NCBI RefSeq assembly: GCF_039969785.1
Contig: NZ_JBDVNC010000018.1
Span: 235,338 to 299,337, forward strand
Reading direction: 5' to 3'
From: Shimia sp039969785
GTDB lineage: Bacteria > Pseudomonadota > Alphaproteobacteria > Rhodobacterales > Rhodobacteraceae
Length of the DNA: 64,000 nt
This document shows positions 53,536-62,200 of this stretch, one piece after another. Position numbers and translations under genes: made by a program. The notes under the pieces were generated by a model, which saw nothing but the letters and a program-made list of their open reading frames with translations, was not told where the DNA came from and searched no databases. The first letter of the stretch is position 1. Every line of letters starts with the position of its first letter.

Positions 53536-53600
53536 CTTGCACCCCGAGGCGCATTCATCTATACGCGCGGGCGTCGACAAGGCGAACTACGCCATAAAAC
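53536..53600 (+). repeat. 65-bp imperfect repeat, right copy
   Basis: Partner of 52070-52134 (CGCGGGCGTCGACAAGGCGA in the best block). Lies directly after the Hint stop and within the long leader of rpsA. Confidence 0.6.
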
Positions 53601-53615
53601 AAAAGAGACGAGCAA

Positions 53616-53640
53616 GGGTCGGGACATACCGGCCCTCTTT
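53616..53640 (+). terminator. Hairpin in the rpsA leader, probable terminator
   Basis: GGGTCGG (53616-53622), a 6-nt loop and CCGGCCC (53629-53635), one G-U pair, followed by TCTTTGTTTTG. It looks like an intrinsic terminator for the Hint gene, or an attenuator ahead of rpsA, 113 bp upstream of its start. Confidence 0.55.
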
Positions 53641-53752
53641 GTTTTGCGGTACGTCTGACCAATTCGTTTCGCCAAAAGGCGGGGCACCAACCAAGACCGG
53701 CGGAGACAACCGCGTGGCCAGTTAAAACGTTTGTAAAGGAATGAAACGCCAG

Positions 53753-55429
53753 ATGGCTGATACAACTATGGAGGAATTCGAAGCCCTCCTGCAAGAAAGC
53801 TTCGAAATGGACACACCGAACGAGGGTTCGGTTGTCAAAGGCAAGGTAATCGCAATTGAAGCGGGCCAGGCCATTATCGACGTCGGTTACAAGATGGAAG
53901 GCCGTGTCGATCTTAAAGAATTCGCAAATCCCGGTGAAGCTCCTGAAATCGCTGTAGGCGACGAAGTGGAAGTCTACCTGCGCGCGGCTGAAAACGCCCG
54001 TGGCGAAGCTGTTATCTCTCGTGAGATGGCGCGCCGCGAAGAAGCATGGGATCGCCTGGAAAAAGCATACGCAGACGAAGAGCGCGTCGAAGGCGCCATC
54101 TTTGGTCGCGTCAAAGGTGGCTTTACAGTCGACCTTGGCGGCGCTGTTGCCTTCTTGCCCGGTTCGCAGGTTGACGTACGCCCCGTGCGCGACGCTGGCC
54201 CGCTTATGGGTCTGAAGCAGCCGTTCCAGGTTCTGAAAATGGACCGTCGTCGTGGCAACATCGTTGTGTCGCGTCGCGCCATTCTGGAAGAATCGCGTGC
54301 CGAGCAGCGTGCCGAAGTTATCGGTAACCTGACCGAAGGCCAGGCGGTTGACGGTGTGGTCAAGAACATCACCGAATACGGTGCGTTTGTTGATTTGGGC
54401 GGTGTTGACGGGCTGTTGCACGTCACTGACATGGCATGGCGCCGTGTGAACCATCCTTCTGAGATCCTGTCGATCGGCGAAACCGTTAAGGTTCAGGTCA
54501 TCAAGATCAACAAAGAAACTCACCGCATCAGCCTGGGCATGAAGCAGCTGCAGGAAGATCCATGGGATCTGGTTGCTGCCAAGTATCCGCTGAGCTCGGT
54601 CCACAAAGGCCGCGTGACCAACATCACCGATTACGGTGCATTTGTTGAGCTGGAGCCCGGTGTTGAAGGTCTGGTCCACGTTTCGGAAATGTCCTGGACC
54701 AAGAAAAACGTACACCCCGGCAAGATCGTTTCGACCAGCCAGGAAGTGGACGTTATGGTTCTGGAAATCGATGGTGCCAAGCGCCGCGTGTCTCTGGGAC
54801 TCAAGCAGACTATGCGCAACCCATGGGAAGTGTTTGCAGAAACACATCCTCAGGACACCGCAGTCGAAGGCGAAGTCAAGAACATCACCGAATTCGGTCT
54901 GTTCATCGGCCTGCCCGGCGAAATCGACGGCATGGTTCACCTGTCCGACCTTTCGTGGGACGAGCGTGGCGAAGACGCGATCCAGAACTACCGCAAGGGC
55001 GACATCGTTCAGGCGGTTGTTTCCGAAGTCGACATCGAAAAAGAGCGTATCTCGCTTTCGATCAAAGCGCTGGGCGGAGACAAGTTCGCTGAAGCGGTTG
55101 GCGGCGTAAAGCGCGGCTCGATCGTGACTGTCGAAGTGACTGCGATCGAAGATGGCGGCATCGAGGTGGAATACGAAGGCATGAAGTCCTTTATCCGCCG
55201 TTCCGATCTGTCGCGTGACCGTGCAGAGCAGCGCCCTGAGCGTTTCTCGGTTGGCAACAAGGTTGATGTGCGCATCACCAACGTTGACAGCAAAACACGT
55301 CGTCTGGGTCTGTCGATCAAGGCACGTGAGATTGCAGAAGAGAAAGAAGCCGTTCAGCAGTATGGCTCGTCGGATTCAGGTGCGTCGCTGGGCGACATCC
55401 TGGGTGCAGCGCTTAAGGGCGACGAGTAA
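53753..55429 (+). CDS. rpsA: 30S ribosomal protein S1
   Basis: 558 residues with six S1 RNA-binding domains; the repeats GAFVDLGGVDGLLHVTDMAW (domain 3), GAFVELEPGVEGLVHVSEMS (domain 4) and LFIGLPGEIDGMVHLSDLSW (domain 5) are the clearest. Binds mRNA and helps place it on the 30S subunit. The start MADTTMEEFEALL at 53753 fits relatives; an ATG at 53741 lies too close to the AAGGA. S1 genes often repress their own translation through the leader. Normally in a cmk-rpsA-ihfB run; neither neighbour is adjacent here. Confidence 0.96.
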   Translation: MADTTMEEFEALLQESFEMDTPNEGSVVKGKVIAIEAGQAIIDVGYKMEGRVDLKEFANPGEAPEIAVGDEVEVYLRAAENARGEAVISREMARREEAWDRLEKAYADEERVEGAIFGRVKGGFTVDLGGAVAFLPGSQVDVRPVRDAGPLMGLKQPFQVLKMDRRRGNIVVSRRAILEESRAEQRAEVIGNLTEGQAVDGVVKNITEYGAFVDLGGVDGLLHVTDMAWRRVNHPSEILSIGETVKVQVIKINKETHRISLGMKQLQEDPWDLVAAKYPLSSVHKGRVTNITDYGAFVELEPGVEGLVHVSEMSWTKKNVHPGKIVSTSQEVDVMVLEIDGAKRRVSLGLKQTMRNPWEVFAETHPQDTAVEGEVKNITEFGLFIGLPGEIDGMVHLSDLSWDERGEDAIQNYRKGDIVQAVVSEVDIEKERISLSIKALGGDKFAEAVGGVKRGSIVTVEVTAIEDGGIEVEYEGMKSFIRRSDLSRDRAEQRPERFSVGNKVDVRITNVDSKTRRLGLSIKAREIAEEKEAVQQYGSSDSGASLGDILGAALKGDE

Positions 55430-55454
55430 GCGAAACGCGCTTGTGAAAATTAAG

Positions 55455-55482
55455 AACCCCGCCGGAAACGGCGGGGTTTTTT
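55455..55482 (+). terminator. Intrinsic terminator of rpsA
   Basis: CCCCGCCG-GAAA-CGGCGGGG with T6 immediately after; an 8-bp G/C stem closed by a GNRA tetraloop, extended by two A-T pairs. Confidence 0.95.
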
Positions 55483-55791
55483 CGTTTAACCGGGGCAGCT
55501 TATTGGAGCTTATTCAGGTTGCTATTGGCTGGCTCCCCGTACATCACAAATTTTTGAAACCACAACCGGGCATCACACTACTTTGGTGAGTTCAACATCT
55601 CTACGCGGTACGTCGATTTTGAACCCAAACTCGTAATTTGAAGTCTGAAATACCCGTCGTGTAGGGCGGATTTCCGACCTTTGCCGTGATCAACCCCAAC
55701 GGCCCCGATGGGACGAAACGTGCAGTGTAAAATAACAGGTTCGTCCCAATCAGGAACTGCGCCTCTCGGCGTAATTTTTTTAATGTGATAA
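55483..55791. other. Non-coding gap with an inverted repeat
   Basis: No gene. Holds a perfect 9-bp inverted repeat TGGGACGAA (55709-55717) / TTCGTCCCA (55740-55748) separated by 22 bp. The ihfB gene that usually follows rpsA is absent. Confidence 0.45.
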
Positions 55792-55819
55792 AGAAAAAGG
55801 GCTCCCGAAAGAGAGCCCT
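55792..55819 (-). terminator. Intrinsic terminator of the DUF1254 gene
   Basis: On the minus strand AGGGCTC / GAGCCCT with an 8-nt loop leads into TTTTTCTTT. It begins 7 bp after the gene's stop codon. Confidence 0.9.
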
Positions 55820-55825
55820 ACTTTG

Positions 55826-57352
55826 CTAGTTTTTTGAGATGTTCTCAACGTCTTTCAGTATCCAATTTTTGAACCAGTCTTTAGATTCAGGACGGTATAG
55901 GCGGAACAGGAAGAACCAATCATTCGCGTTAGTAGCGCTCTCTGTGGTCACCCAGTTCGCTTCATAACCTTCTGGAACTTCGTCTAGGTTAGGCGCGTAG
56001 AAAACATCGACAGAGCCATCTTCATTCTTAACCATATTGTCCAAGTCTTTGGTAGACGCGCCAACCCGATCAACACCACGGTTAAAGTTCTTGGTTTCCA
56101 TATTGTAGACGATCGCTGACCAGAAATCTTTGGCGGGTACATCATCAGGAACGTTCAGCTTGTAGGTGTCTTTGCCGTTAAGCATGTTCCCATCTGAATC
56201 ACGCAGGCCGGTCAAATAAAACGTAGCACCACCTAGCTTACTTGGTACGAACGTGACGTAGAAATATGTCGTTGCACGTTTGTCGATCAGGATCTCTTCC
56301 CCATCCTCAAACGGGAAACCCAGTTGCGCCTGAGGACCGAAGTTCCAGAATGACCACTCGGATAGTTTTTCGCCGTCTTTGACCCATAAAGGCGCAACAG
56401 CTTCACCCTCGGTTACGAACTTTTTCTGCATGTATGAGTAAGCGAGTTCCAGACCTTCAAGTGCTGCTTTTTTCTGAATTGGAGTTGGTTCAAACGCCTC
56501 ATCTTTCTTGATGCCGATGCTTTGGAGCATTGAGTAAATAGCCCGGTCTTTCTCGCGTACCGGATTGTTCTGCACCACATCGTTGATGTCTTCGATGAAG
56601 GTCATGTTGTAGTAGGGCAGACAGTCGTAAGGCAGCTCAGTCGCGTCCAAGTATTCAGTCGGCTCGATTTTGCCGTTAACATCTTCTTCTAACGAGTAGA
56701 TTTTGATGCCCTTAGCATGCTCACCAGCTTCGGCATGCGTGGCACCGTTTAGAAGTGTCGGCCGGAACGAAAAAGACACGTCATGCGTATCAAAATTGGG
56801 TACAATTATATAACCCTGCGCTTCCAGTTCCGCGGCAGTGCCGAAGGCGTCGTCATATTCGAGTGGAAGGAACAGGTATTTGCCGCCTTTACCTTCATCA
56901 GCGCCTTTGGAGCCCACGTCAACCATCGGCACGTGCCATGCTGTGATGAATGAGCCAAAGTAATCCACTTTGTCTGACATTGGGGGGACTTCGACAATCA
57001 TCGGACCGTCCTTGGCCGAGATCGACCCCCACGCATAAGCCGTCGTATCGTTGGCAGTCAGAAAGCCTTTCTCAGAGCCGAATGGTTTTGTTACAAAGTT
57101 AACCGTATCGTAATCTCCGCCAGCTCGCACCGTAGCCTTGATGAAATCTACTTGAGCAACAGCGGGCATATAGTGGATTGCTGCCTGGGTCGCGCGTTGC
57201 ACCATAATGTCGTACTCAATGTCTGTGTGCTGCGCAGAGCGAGCCAAGATATCACCAGTATCGTTGAAATCCGAGCCAGTAGGCGTAACAGCCATAGACG
57301 AACTAACCATGAGAGAAAAAGCGAGAGCCGTTGAGCCAAGTAGTTTTTTCAT
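55826..57352 (-). CDS. Exported DUF1254/DUF1214 protein
   Basis: 508 residues. Signal peptide about 1-21 (LMVSSSMA cleavage). The N-terminal half is DUF1254 (VNFVTKPFGSEKGFLTANDT, YAWGSISAKDGPMIVEVPP), the C-terminal half DUF1214 (TFYLTGLRDSDGNMLNG, NWVTTESATNANDWFFLFRL, YRPESKDWF). This two-domain type is widespread in marine bacteria and annotated as periplasmic protein of unknown function; some members have been connected to fatty acid or cell-envelope use, not proven here. The coding sequence is visibly richer in A and T than its neighbours, with own promoter gap and terminator, suggesting later arrival. Confidence 0.88.
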   Translation of the reverse strand: MKKLLGSTALAFSLMVSSSMAVTPTGSDFNDTGDILARSAQHTDIEYDIMVQRATQAAIHYMPAVAQVDFIKATVRAGGDYDTVNFVTKPFGSEKGFLTANDTTAYAWGSISAKDGPMIVEVPPMSDKVDYFGSFITAWHVPMVDVGSKGADEGKGGKYLFLPLEYDDAFGTAAELEAQGYIIVPNFDTHDVSFSFRPTLLNGATHAEAGEHAKGIKIYSLEEDVNGKIEPTEYLDATELPYDCLPYYNMTFIEDINDVVQNNPVREKDRAIYSMLQSIGIKKDEAFEPTPIQKKAALEGLELAYSYMQKKFVTEGEAVAPLWVKDGEKLSEWSFWNFGPQAQLGFPFEDGEEILIDKRATTYFYVTFVPSKLGGATFYLTGLRDSDGNMLNGKDTYKLNVPDDVPAKDFWSAIVYNMETKNFNRGVDRVGASTKDLDNMVKNEDGSVDVFYAPNLDEVPEGYEANWVTTESATNANDWFFLFRLYRPESKDWFKNWILKDVENISKN

Positions 57353-57792
57353 TGAATTAATCCCAATAGTTTCAAATAGATAGTTTGATCAGTTTCATGT
57401 GTTAACGCTGAATACTATTGCCACTAAACAACCTAGGCCTTCCAAATGGCAATGGCGTTTTTCTCCAAGGCATAGTTCGACAGGCCAAAAAGCAGAGGTG
57501 CGGGCCGTATCAGGCGCTGTGAACCTTCGTTAGAAAACTGATCAATCGGACGCTTAGCGAAGACAAAAGTCGCTTTCGATAACTTTCTCTGCAGGCACTT
57601 TGCACTAGTCTGTATACGCGACGTCAAAATGTCTTTGAGCATCTATGCTGCTCACAACAAGTACAGCGTGCCTACCGTATAGCAGACTGGCCGACCGGTA
57701 TGTGGAACGACAGGCTGGGTACCGATCCTTGGGGGAGTAGTTTCAGGAGTTTTACCAACTGTTATGCTGACCGCAGGGTAGGGCAGGGCCGT
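57353..57792. other. Non-coding gap
   Basis: About 440 bp between the DUF1254 start and the glycerate kinase remnant. A 69-codon minus-strand frame at 57433-57642 has no ribosome-binding site and no recognisable product. Nothing else can be assigned. Confidence 0.4.
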
Positions 57793-58678
57793 TTAAGGCA
57801 GAACCAAAACAGCCCTGAAGTCGTTGACATTCGTCAGTGTCGGGCCGGTTATGGCCTGGCCATCGATGGCACCGAAGAAACTGTGAGCGTCATTCTCGGC
57901 CAACGCCAATTCGGGATCGGCACCTCGTTGGCGGGCCATTTCTAGGGTGGCAGGGCCGGCATAGGCCCCTGCCACGTCCGCTGCACCATCAACGCCATCG
58001 GTATCGCAGGCAAGAACGTGAATGCCTGACTGGCCGTCCAGCACAAGAGCGGCGGCCAAGGTGCTCATTTCGCCCACTGTTGGCCCCGAGGCAATCTGTC
58101 CCGGATCGTCGCCCGGCACGTCCGAGATTAGCAACGTCAGTACCCGCGCCGGATGACAGGCCACCGCCAATTGACCGCCCTTTATCCGGCTGAGGTGTTT
58201 GCGCACAATGTTCATGTCACCAATCGGTGCTCCTGAGGTCAAAAGCGCCTGATTAACTGCCATCTTCTCGATGAGCGACACACCTTTTGAAGGCGCACAA
58301 AGCAACGCCGAACCACCACCGGAGATCAGAGCAAGAACCAGATCGTCGGGACTGAGACCGGAAACTAGGTCAAGCAATCTTCGAGTTGCGGCTTCTCCGC
58401 GCGCGTCTGGCACCGGATGGGCGGCTTCGACGATTTCGATACCCTTGCAGGGACGTGCATAGCCGTAGCGGGTGATGACAAGCCCTTCGCAAGCCCCGTA
58501 ATGTGCTTCGACTGCCTCCGCCATGCGCGCTGGCTTTACCCCCTCCGATTATGATCAACCGCCCTTTGGGACGCGGAGGAAGGTGATCGGGGACGACCCG
58601 CATCGGGTCAGCGACCTCAACTGCAATGTGAAATAGACGCTGGAGAAGGGTGCGAGGATCGGATGTCAGACCGATCAT
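57793..58678 (-). pseudogene. Glycerate kinase (GckA/TtuD type) pseudogene
   Basis: Remnant of a DUF4147-type kinase that phosphorylates D-glycerate. The first part (from ATG 58678) reads MIGLTSDPRTLLQRLFHIAV up to IIIGGGKASA; the frame then breaks near 58523-58530 where GCGCGC seems to have lost one GC. The second frame resumes MAEAVEAHYGACEGLVITRYG, then HPVPDARGE, ALISGGGSALL, MNIVRKHLSRIKGGQLA, SDVPGDDPGQIASGPTV. After that about 125-130 residues normally present are missing and it jumps to LAAALVLDGQSGIHVLACDT and a complete C-terminus TNVNDFRAVLV. A frameshift plus an internal deletion make it non-functional. Confidence 0.87.
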
Positions 58679-58941
58679 GTGTGGGCCTCTGCGGATGCTT
58701 GAGCTGTCATTAGATTATTGTTCCGCCGGAGAATCTGGCGGTGTTGCCCGACCGGCGATCGTGCCAGACCAACCTCTGGAACACCGAATGGTCCAACCCC
58801 GAGATGGTGGTAGAAGGTCACAGCAGGAGGGCCCGCAGACTGCGGCCGGATTGCATTGCGCTCTTGGGTTTGCGCCAATGAACGTCTTGTTTCGTAAGAC
58901 ATGTGCACGGCCATGTCACTCTTGGGGGTGGCGGTCATAAA
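58679..58941. other. Non-coding gap inside the decayed locus
   Basis: About 260 bp between the isomerase and the glycerate kinase remnant. Open frames exist on both strands but none has a ribosome-binding site or familiar product; it may be eroded coding sequence. Confidence 0.4.
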
Positions 58942-59628
58942 TTAGCCCAGCCACGTCCGGTAATCGCTGACCAGCAGGTGTTTGGGATCAGTGTCTTCTT
59001 CGATATTGGCAAAGCGGCCAATGGGTTCGCGGAAGATGTTGTCGCTTTCATCATCATTGACGGTGGATACTTCACCCACCAACACATCGCCGCCTTCACC
59101 CCAGAAAGCGTGCCAGTCACCGGGTCGTAAGGTGACGCTTTCACCTGGGGCAAGTTGAAGCTTTTCACCGGGAGCGTAGGCGTGGCGTATGCCATCAAGC
59201 GAGACTGTGCCGCCTTCGTCTTTGGCGAATTTTCCTGTGTCATCAGAACCGAAAAGCTCGACCACCAGCGTCGCGCCGCCCCGGTTGATAATATCCTCGG
59301 CCTTAATGACATGCGTGTGCATCGGCGATAGTTGATCCTGCTTCGAAATCAGCAGCTTTTCAGCATAACACATGCCGCCGCCATTTTGCAGATCGCCCAG
59401 CAGCCCGTTGCGCAGGGTAAACAGGAACAGCCCCATTTCGTCGAACCGGCCCGCGCCATAGTCAGTGATGTCCCAACCACAGCGGGTCGCGATGATGTGG
59501 CCCGCCACATCGGCTTTGGCCTTGAACTCGTCGGGCGTCCAATAGGCAAAAGGTGGCAAGACAAAGCCGTATGAGCGGATCATGTCATCCGCAGAGGTGA
59601 GGATGTCGTTAATTCGGGAACGTTTCAT
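58942..59628 (-). CDS. D-lyxose/D-mannose isomerase (cupin type)
   Basis: 228 residues, intact. Cupin sugar isomerase of the D-lyxose ketol-isomerase family, interconverting D-lyxose/D-xylulose and D-mannose/D-fructose. Metal ligands: His104 and His106 in MHTHVIKAEDI, Glu111, and His173 in PGDWHAFW. Its ATG overlaps the stop of the upstream hydrolase gene by 4 bp. In the company of a MGH1-type hydrolase and glycerate kinase, the mannose-to-fructose reaction would handle the sugar half of mannosylglycerate. Confidence 0.85.
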   Translation of the reverse strand: MKRSRINDILTSADDMIRSYGFVLPPFAYWTPDEFKAKADVAGHIIATRCGWDITDYGAGRFDEMGLFLFTLRNGLLGDLQNGGGMCYAEKLLISKQDQLSPMHTHVIKAEDIINRGGATLVVELFGSDDTGKFAKDEGGTVSLDGIRHAYAPGEKLQLAPGESVTLRPGDWHAFWGEGGDVLVGEVSTVNDDESDNIFREPIGRFANIEEDTDPKHLLVSDYRTWLG

Positions 59629-60650
59629 GTCGGAACTTTCTCGCTGAGAAACTCAATCACCATGGCCGCGGTCCAGGTGAATTTTCCACCGCCGCAGGGC
59701 TCGGCAGTGATTGGATCGTAATACTCGGCAAATCCGCTTTCTTCAATCAACCGCACGGAATCATCGACGATCCGTCTAACAATTTCGCCTTCGTCCGACT
59801 GGGCCAGCCCGTCGGCGATCAAGTAGTTCACGATCAGCCCGATCGGCCCGCGCCAATAGCGCAAGCTGTCAAATTCTGGAGCTTTCGGATCGTGGCTGGG
59901 CACAAGGAACTTTGCATCGTCGTCCAGCTTACCAATCCGCTTCGCGATCGCCTTCGCACGGTGGCTCGGGACGTTTGCGAATGCTGCCAGAAGCCCGCCG
60001 ATCGAGGGGCTGTCGATTTGCGCGTCGATGGTTCGATCAAGGCAAACGTACTGGCCCCAATCATCATTCCACAAAGTCTCCATAGCGCTGAGCCCGCGTT
60101 CGGCAAACGCGCGCGATTGTGCCGCAATCCCGGGCTCATTCAGTTGATCGGCCAGAACTGCGAGGTCGCTACAAGACCGGATCAGGATCGCGTTAAAGCC
60201 GGGATCGACCACTTGAAACGGCGAGGCGTTGTGTCGTTTGGTGTTGTCCCAACCTAGACTGCGAAAATGCTGAACCAGCCAGATGTAGCGCTCGTACTGC
60301 GCTTGGGTGGGCCGATGCTCCGGGTTTGCGTGTTGGGTGTCGCGCCGGGTGAACGGCATCACGCCGTCGGTCGGCACCCGTTCAAATGCGGCATCCCAAT
60401 CAACCGAATTGTCGCGCCCGGATTCCCACGGCTGCAGCAAGGCGATCAACCCAGTGCCCTGCGGGTCGCGGCAACGGTGGAACCATTGATGCCACGCGTG
60501 AATCTTGGGCGGCAAAGCTTTTGCTTGCTCAGTCGCGAGGGTTTTGTCAGCTGCGCGTTCAAAGATCCGACGGACGGCAAAGCTTACGACGGGGGGGTAC
60601 CGTGTCAGAAATCTCAGCCGAACTCGTGGTTCGCGAAACCACCGGTGCAC
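59625..60650 (-). pseudogene. 5'-truncated MGH1-type glycoside hydrolase
   Basis: About 341 codons from a GTG, corresponding to the C-terminal three quarters of a (alpha/alpha)6-barrel hydrolase related to GH63 mannosylglycerate/glucosylglycerate hydrolases. Seen: PPVVSFAVRRIFERAADK, WHQWFHRCRDPQGTGLIA, QPWESGRDNSVDWDAAF (with the catalytic-type Asp), PFQVVDPGFNAILIRS, YWRGPIGLIVNYL and GGGKFTWTAAM. The N-terminal part with the QWDxAF motif is missing and the first 20 codons do not fit the family. A C7 run (60591-60597) at the point where similarity starts could also hide a frameshift. Coupled to the isomerase gene by a 4-bp overlap. Confidence 0.78.
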
Positions 60651-60997
60651 CGTTGAATTCTCAGGATCAATGATCGGTGCAAACTATCCTCCGGCTACCA
60701 ATTTCTGCCTCTGCTAGGACAAGGACTATGCTCTGGCAGCGAAAGACAGCGTGTTTCGATACTCGATTGTTGGAATAAGGCGCAGCGTAAGATCGAATTT
60801 GGGCCGTAAGTGGCTGTTTTTGTATTACAAACAAGAATGATCGGTTCTTGTTTTTCGACTTGAGATAAGTTGCCCAATTTGCTGGCTTTGACAAATCTCA
60901 AGGAGGTTCGGCGGAAAGACTGCATTAAGTTCGCGTTGAATTTTTTATCTTGGACAATTCCTGCAAATCCAAGCAGAGCTTAACCTCAAAGCAGGTG
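60651..60997. other. Non-coding gap
   Basis: About 350 bp between the truncated hydrolase and the end of the AraC-type gene. A good GGAGG lies at 60690-60694 (minus strand), perhaps the old ribosome-binding site of the hydrolase operon. No other feature can be supported. Confidence 0.4.
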
Positions 60998-62011
60998 CTA
61001 CGATCCTTGTTGCTTGGATATCCGCTGATGGTGCAATCGGAATTGTGTGGGGCTGAGCTTTGCCTCTTTCGCGAACGCTCGGGCGAAATTTGACGGATCT
61101 GAATATCCCAACTCAGATGCAATGTCTTCGACCGCCCGGCTGGAATTTAACAAAGCCTCCTTTGCATAATCTGTTTTGGCGCGGGATATTTCTTTTGAGA
61201 TATTGGTTCCCATATTTGACAGCTGCCGCGCGAGCTGGCGCTTGCTCAGGTGTACCAGTCCTGCAGCATCCTCTGCCGACAAGCCACCATTTTCGATGTT
61301 CTGGTCCAGCAAATGGCGCAACCCGTCGAGAAAATTGCTTGCCTTGTCATTTGTCGGCGCAGGCGCATTGCTGACTTCGGGTCGTCTTGTCGAAAGCGCT
61401 GTCGAGAGCCACTCAGACGGGAACTGAATTCGCGGCCCCATATTGTTGCCGCGCAATGCTTGATAGCGGCCAAACTCAGGCGGAAGGACTGACGGATCCG
61501 ACAGCACGAGAAAAACCCGATCCGGCTCCATTTGGTCGCCCAATGCTTGCTCAAGAATGCTGACTTTCAGGCCAATCATGAAGCCGTCATTCTGTGCCGG
61601 TAGGATCAAAGGTTCAAATCTGCGCTCCTCCCCGAACGAGGCGATATCTCCCCGAACGTCTAAAAAAGCTGTGACTGAAGACGCAACCGACGAGACTTGT
61701 GATACGTAAATGTTCAGAAAATCCCCCAGCGTTGTTGATTGCTCGAAAGCTTTGCGGATCATTGGCCAACCTGTGGGGTCAAGTTGAGAACCAATTCTAG
61801 CGCAGAAGGTCGGGTCGCCGGTTGCTTTTGCGCAGTTTTCCACAAATTGGTGTATGACCATAACATGCACCGACGCCCCCTTTTGTTCGACCGCACTGAG
61901 TGTCAATCCGACACTTTCCAATACAGCTTCCGGGTCAATGCCAACCGTTCTTAAACCCGTAAGGAGTGGTGCAAGAGTTTGAAGCTGAACCAACGGCAGT
62001 GATTTCGGCAT
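60998..62011 (-). CDS. AraC-family transcriptional regulator
   Basis: 337 residues. The N-terminal effector part (about 15-200) is of the arabinose-binding-like type found in OruR/ArgR-like AraC proteins. Two HTHs follow: LSAEDAAGLVHLSKRQLARQ (about 250-269) and the signature AVEDIASELGYSDPSNFARAF with FRLHHQRI at the end. It is divergent from two amidohydrolase genes and is the obvious candidate to control them. Inducer unknown. Confidence 0.9.
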   Translation of the reverse strand: MPKSLPLVQLQTLAPLLTGLRTVGIDPEAVLESVGLTLSAVEQKGASVHVMVIHQFVENCAKATGDPTFCARIGSQLDPTGWPMIRKAFEQSTTLGDFLNIYVSQVSSVASSVTAFLDVRGDIASFGEERRFEPLILPAQNDGFMIGLKVSILEQALGDQMEPDRVFLVLSDPSVLPPEFGRYQALRGNNMGPRIQFPSEWLSTALSTRRPEVSNAPAPTNDKASNFLDGLRHLLDQNIENGGLSAEDAAGLVHLSKRQLARQLSNMGTNISKEISRAKTDYAKEALLNSSRAVEDIASELGYSDPSNFARAFAKEAKLSPTQFRLHHQRISKQQGS

Positions 62012-62200
62012 GGCGTATCACCAATTAACAGAACACAAGTTAATTCAGACTTAAATCGTGCCATTCGCCAATCTCAATCGGTCATTTTTGACCAGTTTTC
62101 ACCAAGCAGAAGTGACAAGTGACAGGCGCGATCTGTCCTTACCTGCAATAGTAGCCAGACCCCCCCCTGAAACGGGGCGGTATTTTTCGGGAGCGCATTT

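Noticed and set aside
53555..54940. A 461-codon open frame on the minus strand
   Set aside because: It is the antisense of rpsA, caused by strong codon bias; no ribosome-binding site and low-complexity, unprotein-like composition.
57433..57642. Possible transposase fragment on the minus strand
   Set aside because: No DDE or HTH motif, no terminal repeats and no ribosome-binding site; nothing ties it to an insertion sequence.
62158..62195. C-run/G-run hairpin before the first amidohydrolase as riboswitch or terminator
   Set aside because: CCCC/GGGG pairing is only four bases and directly overlaps the normal leader; no known riboswitch pattern.
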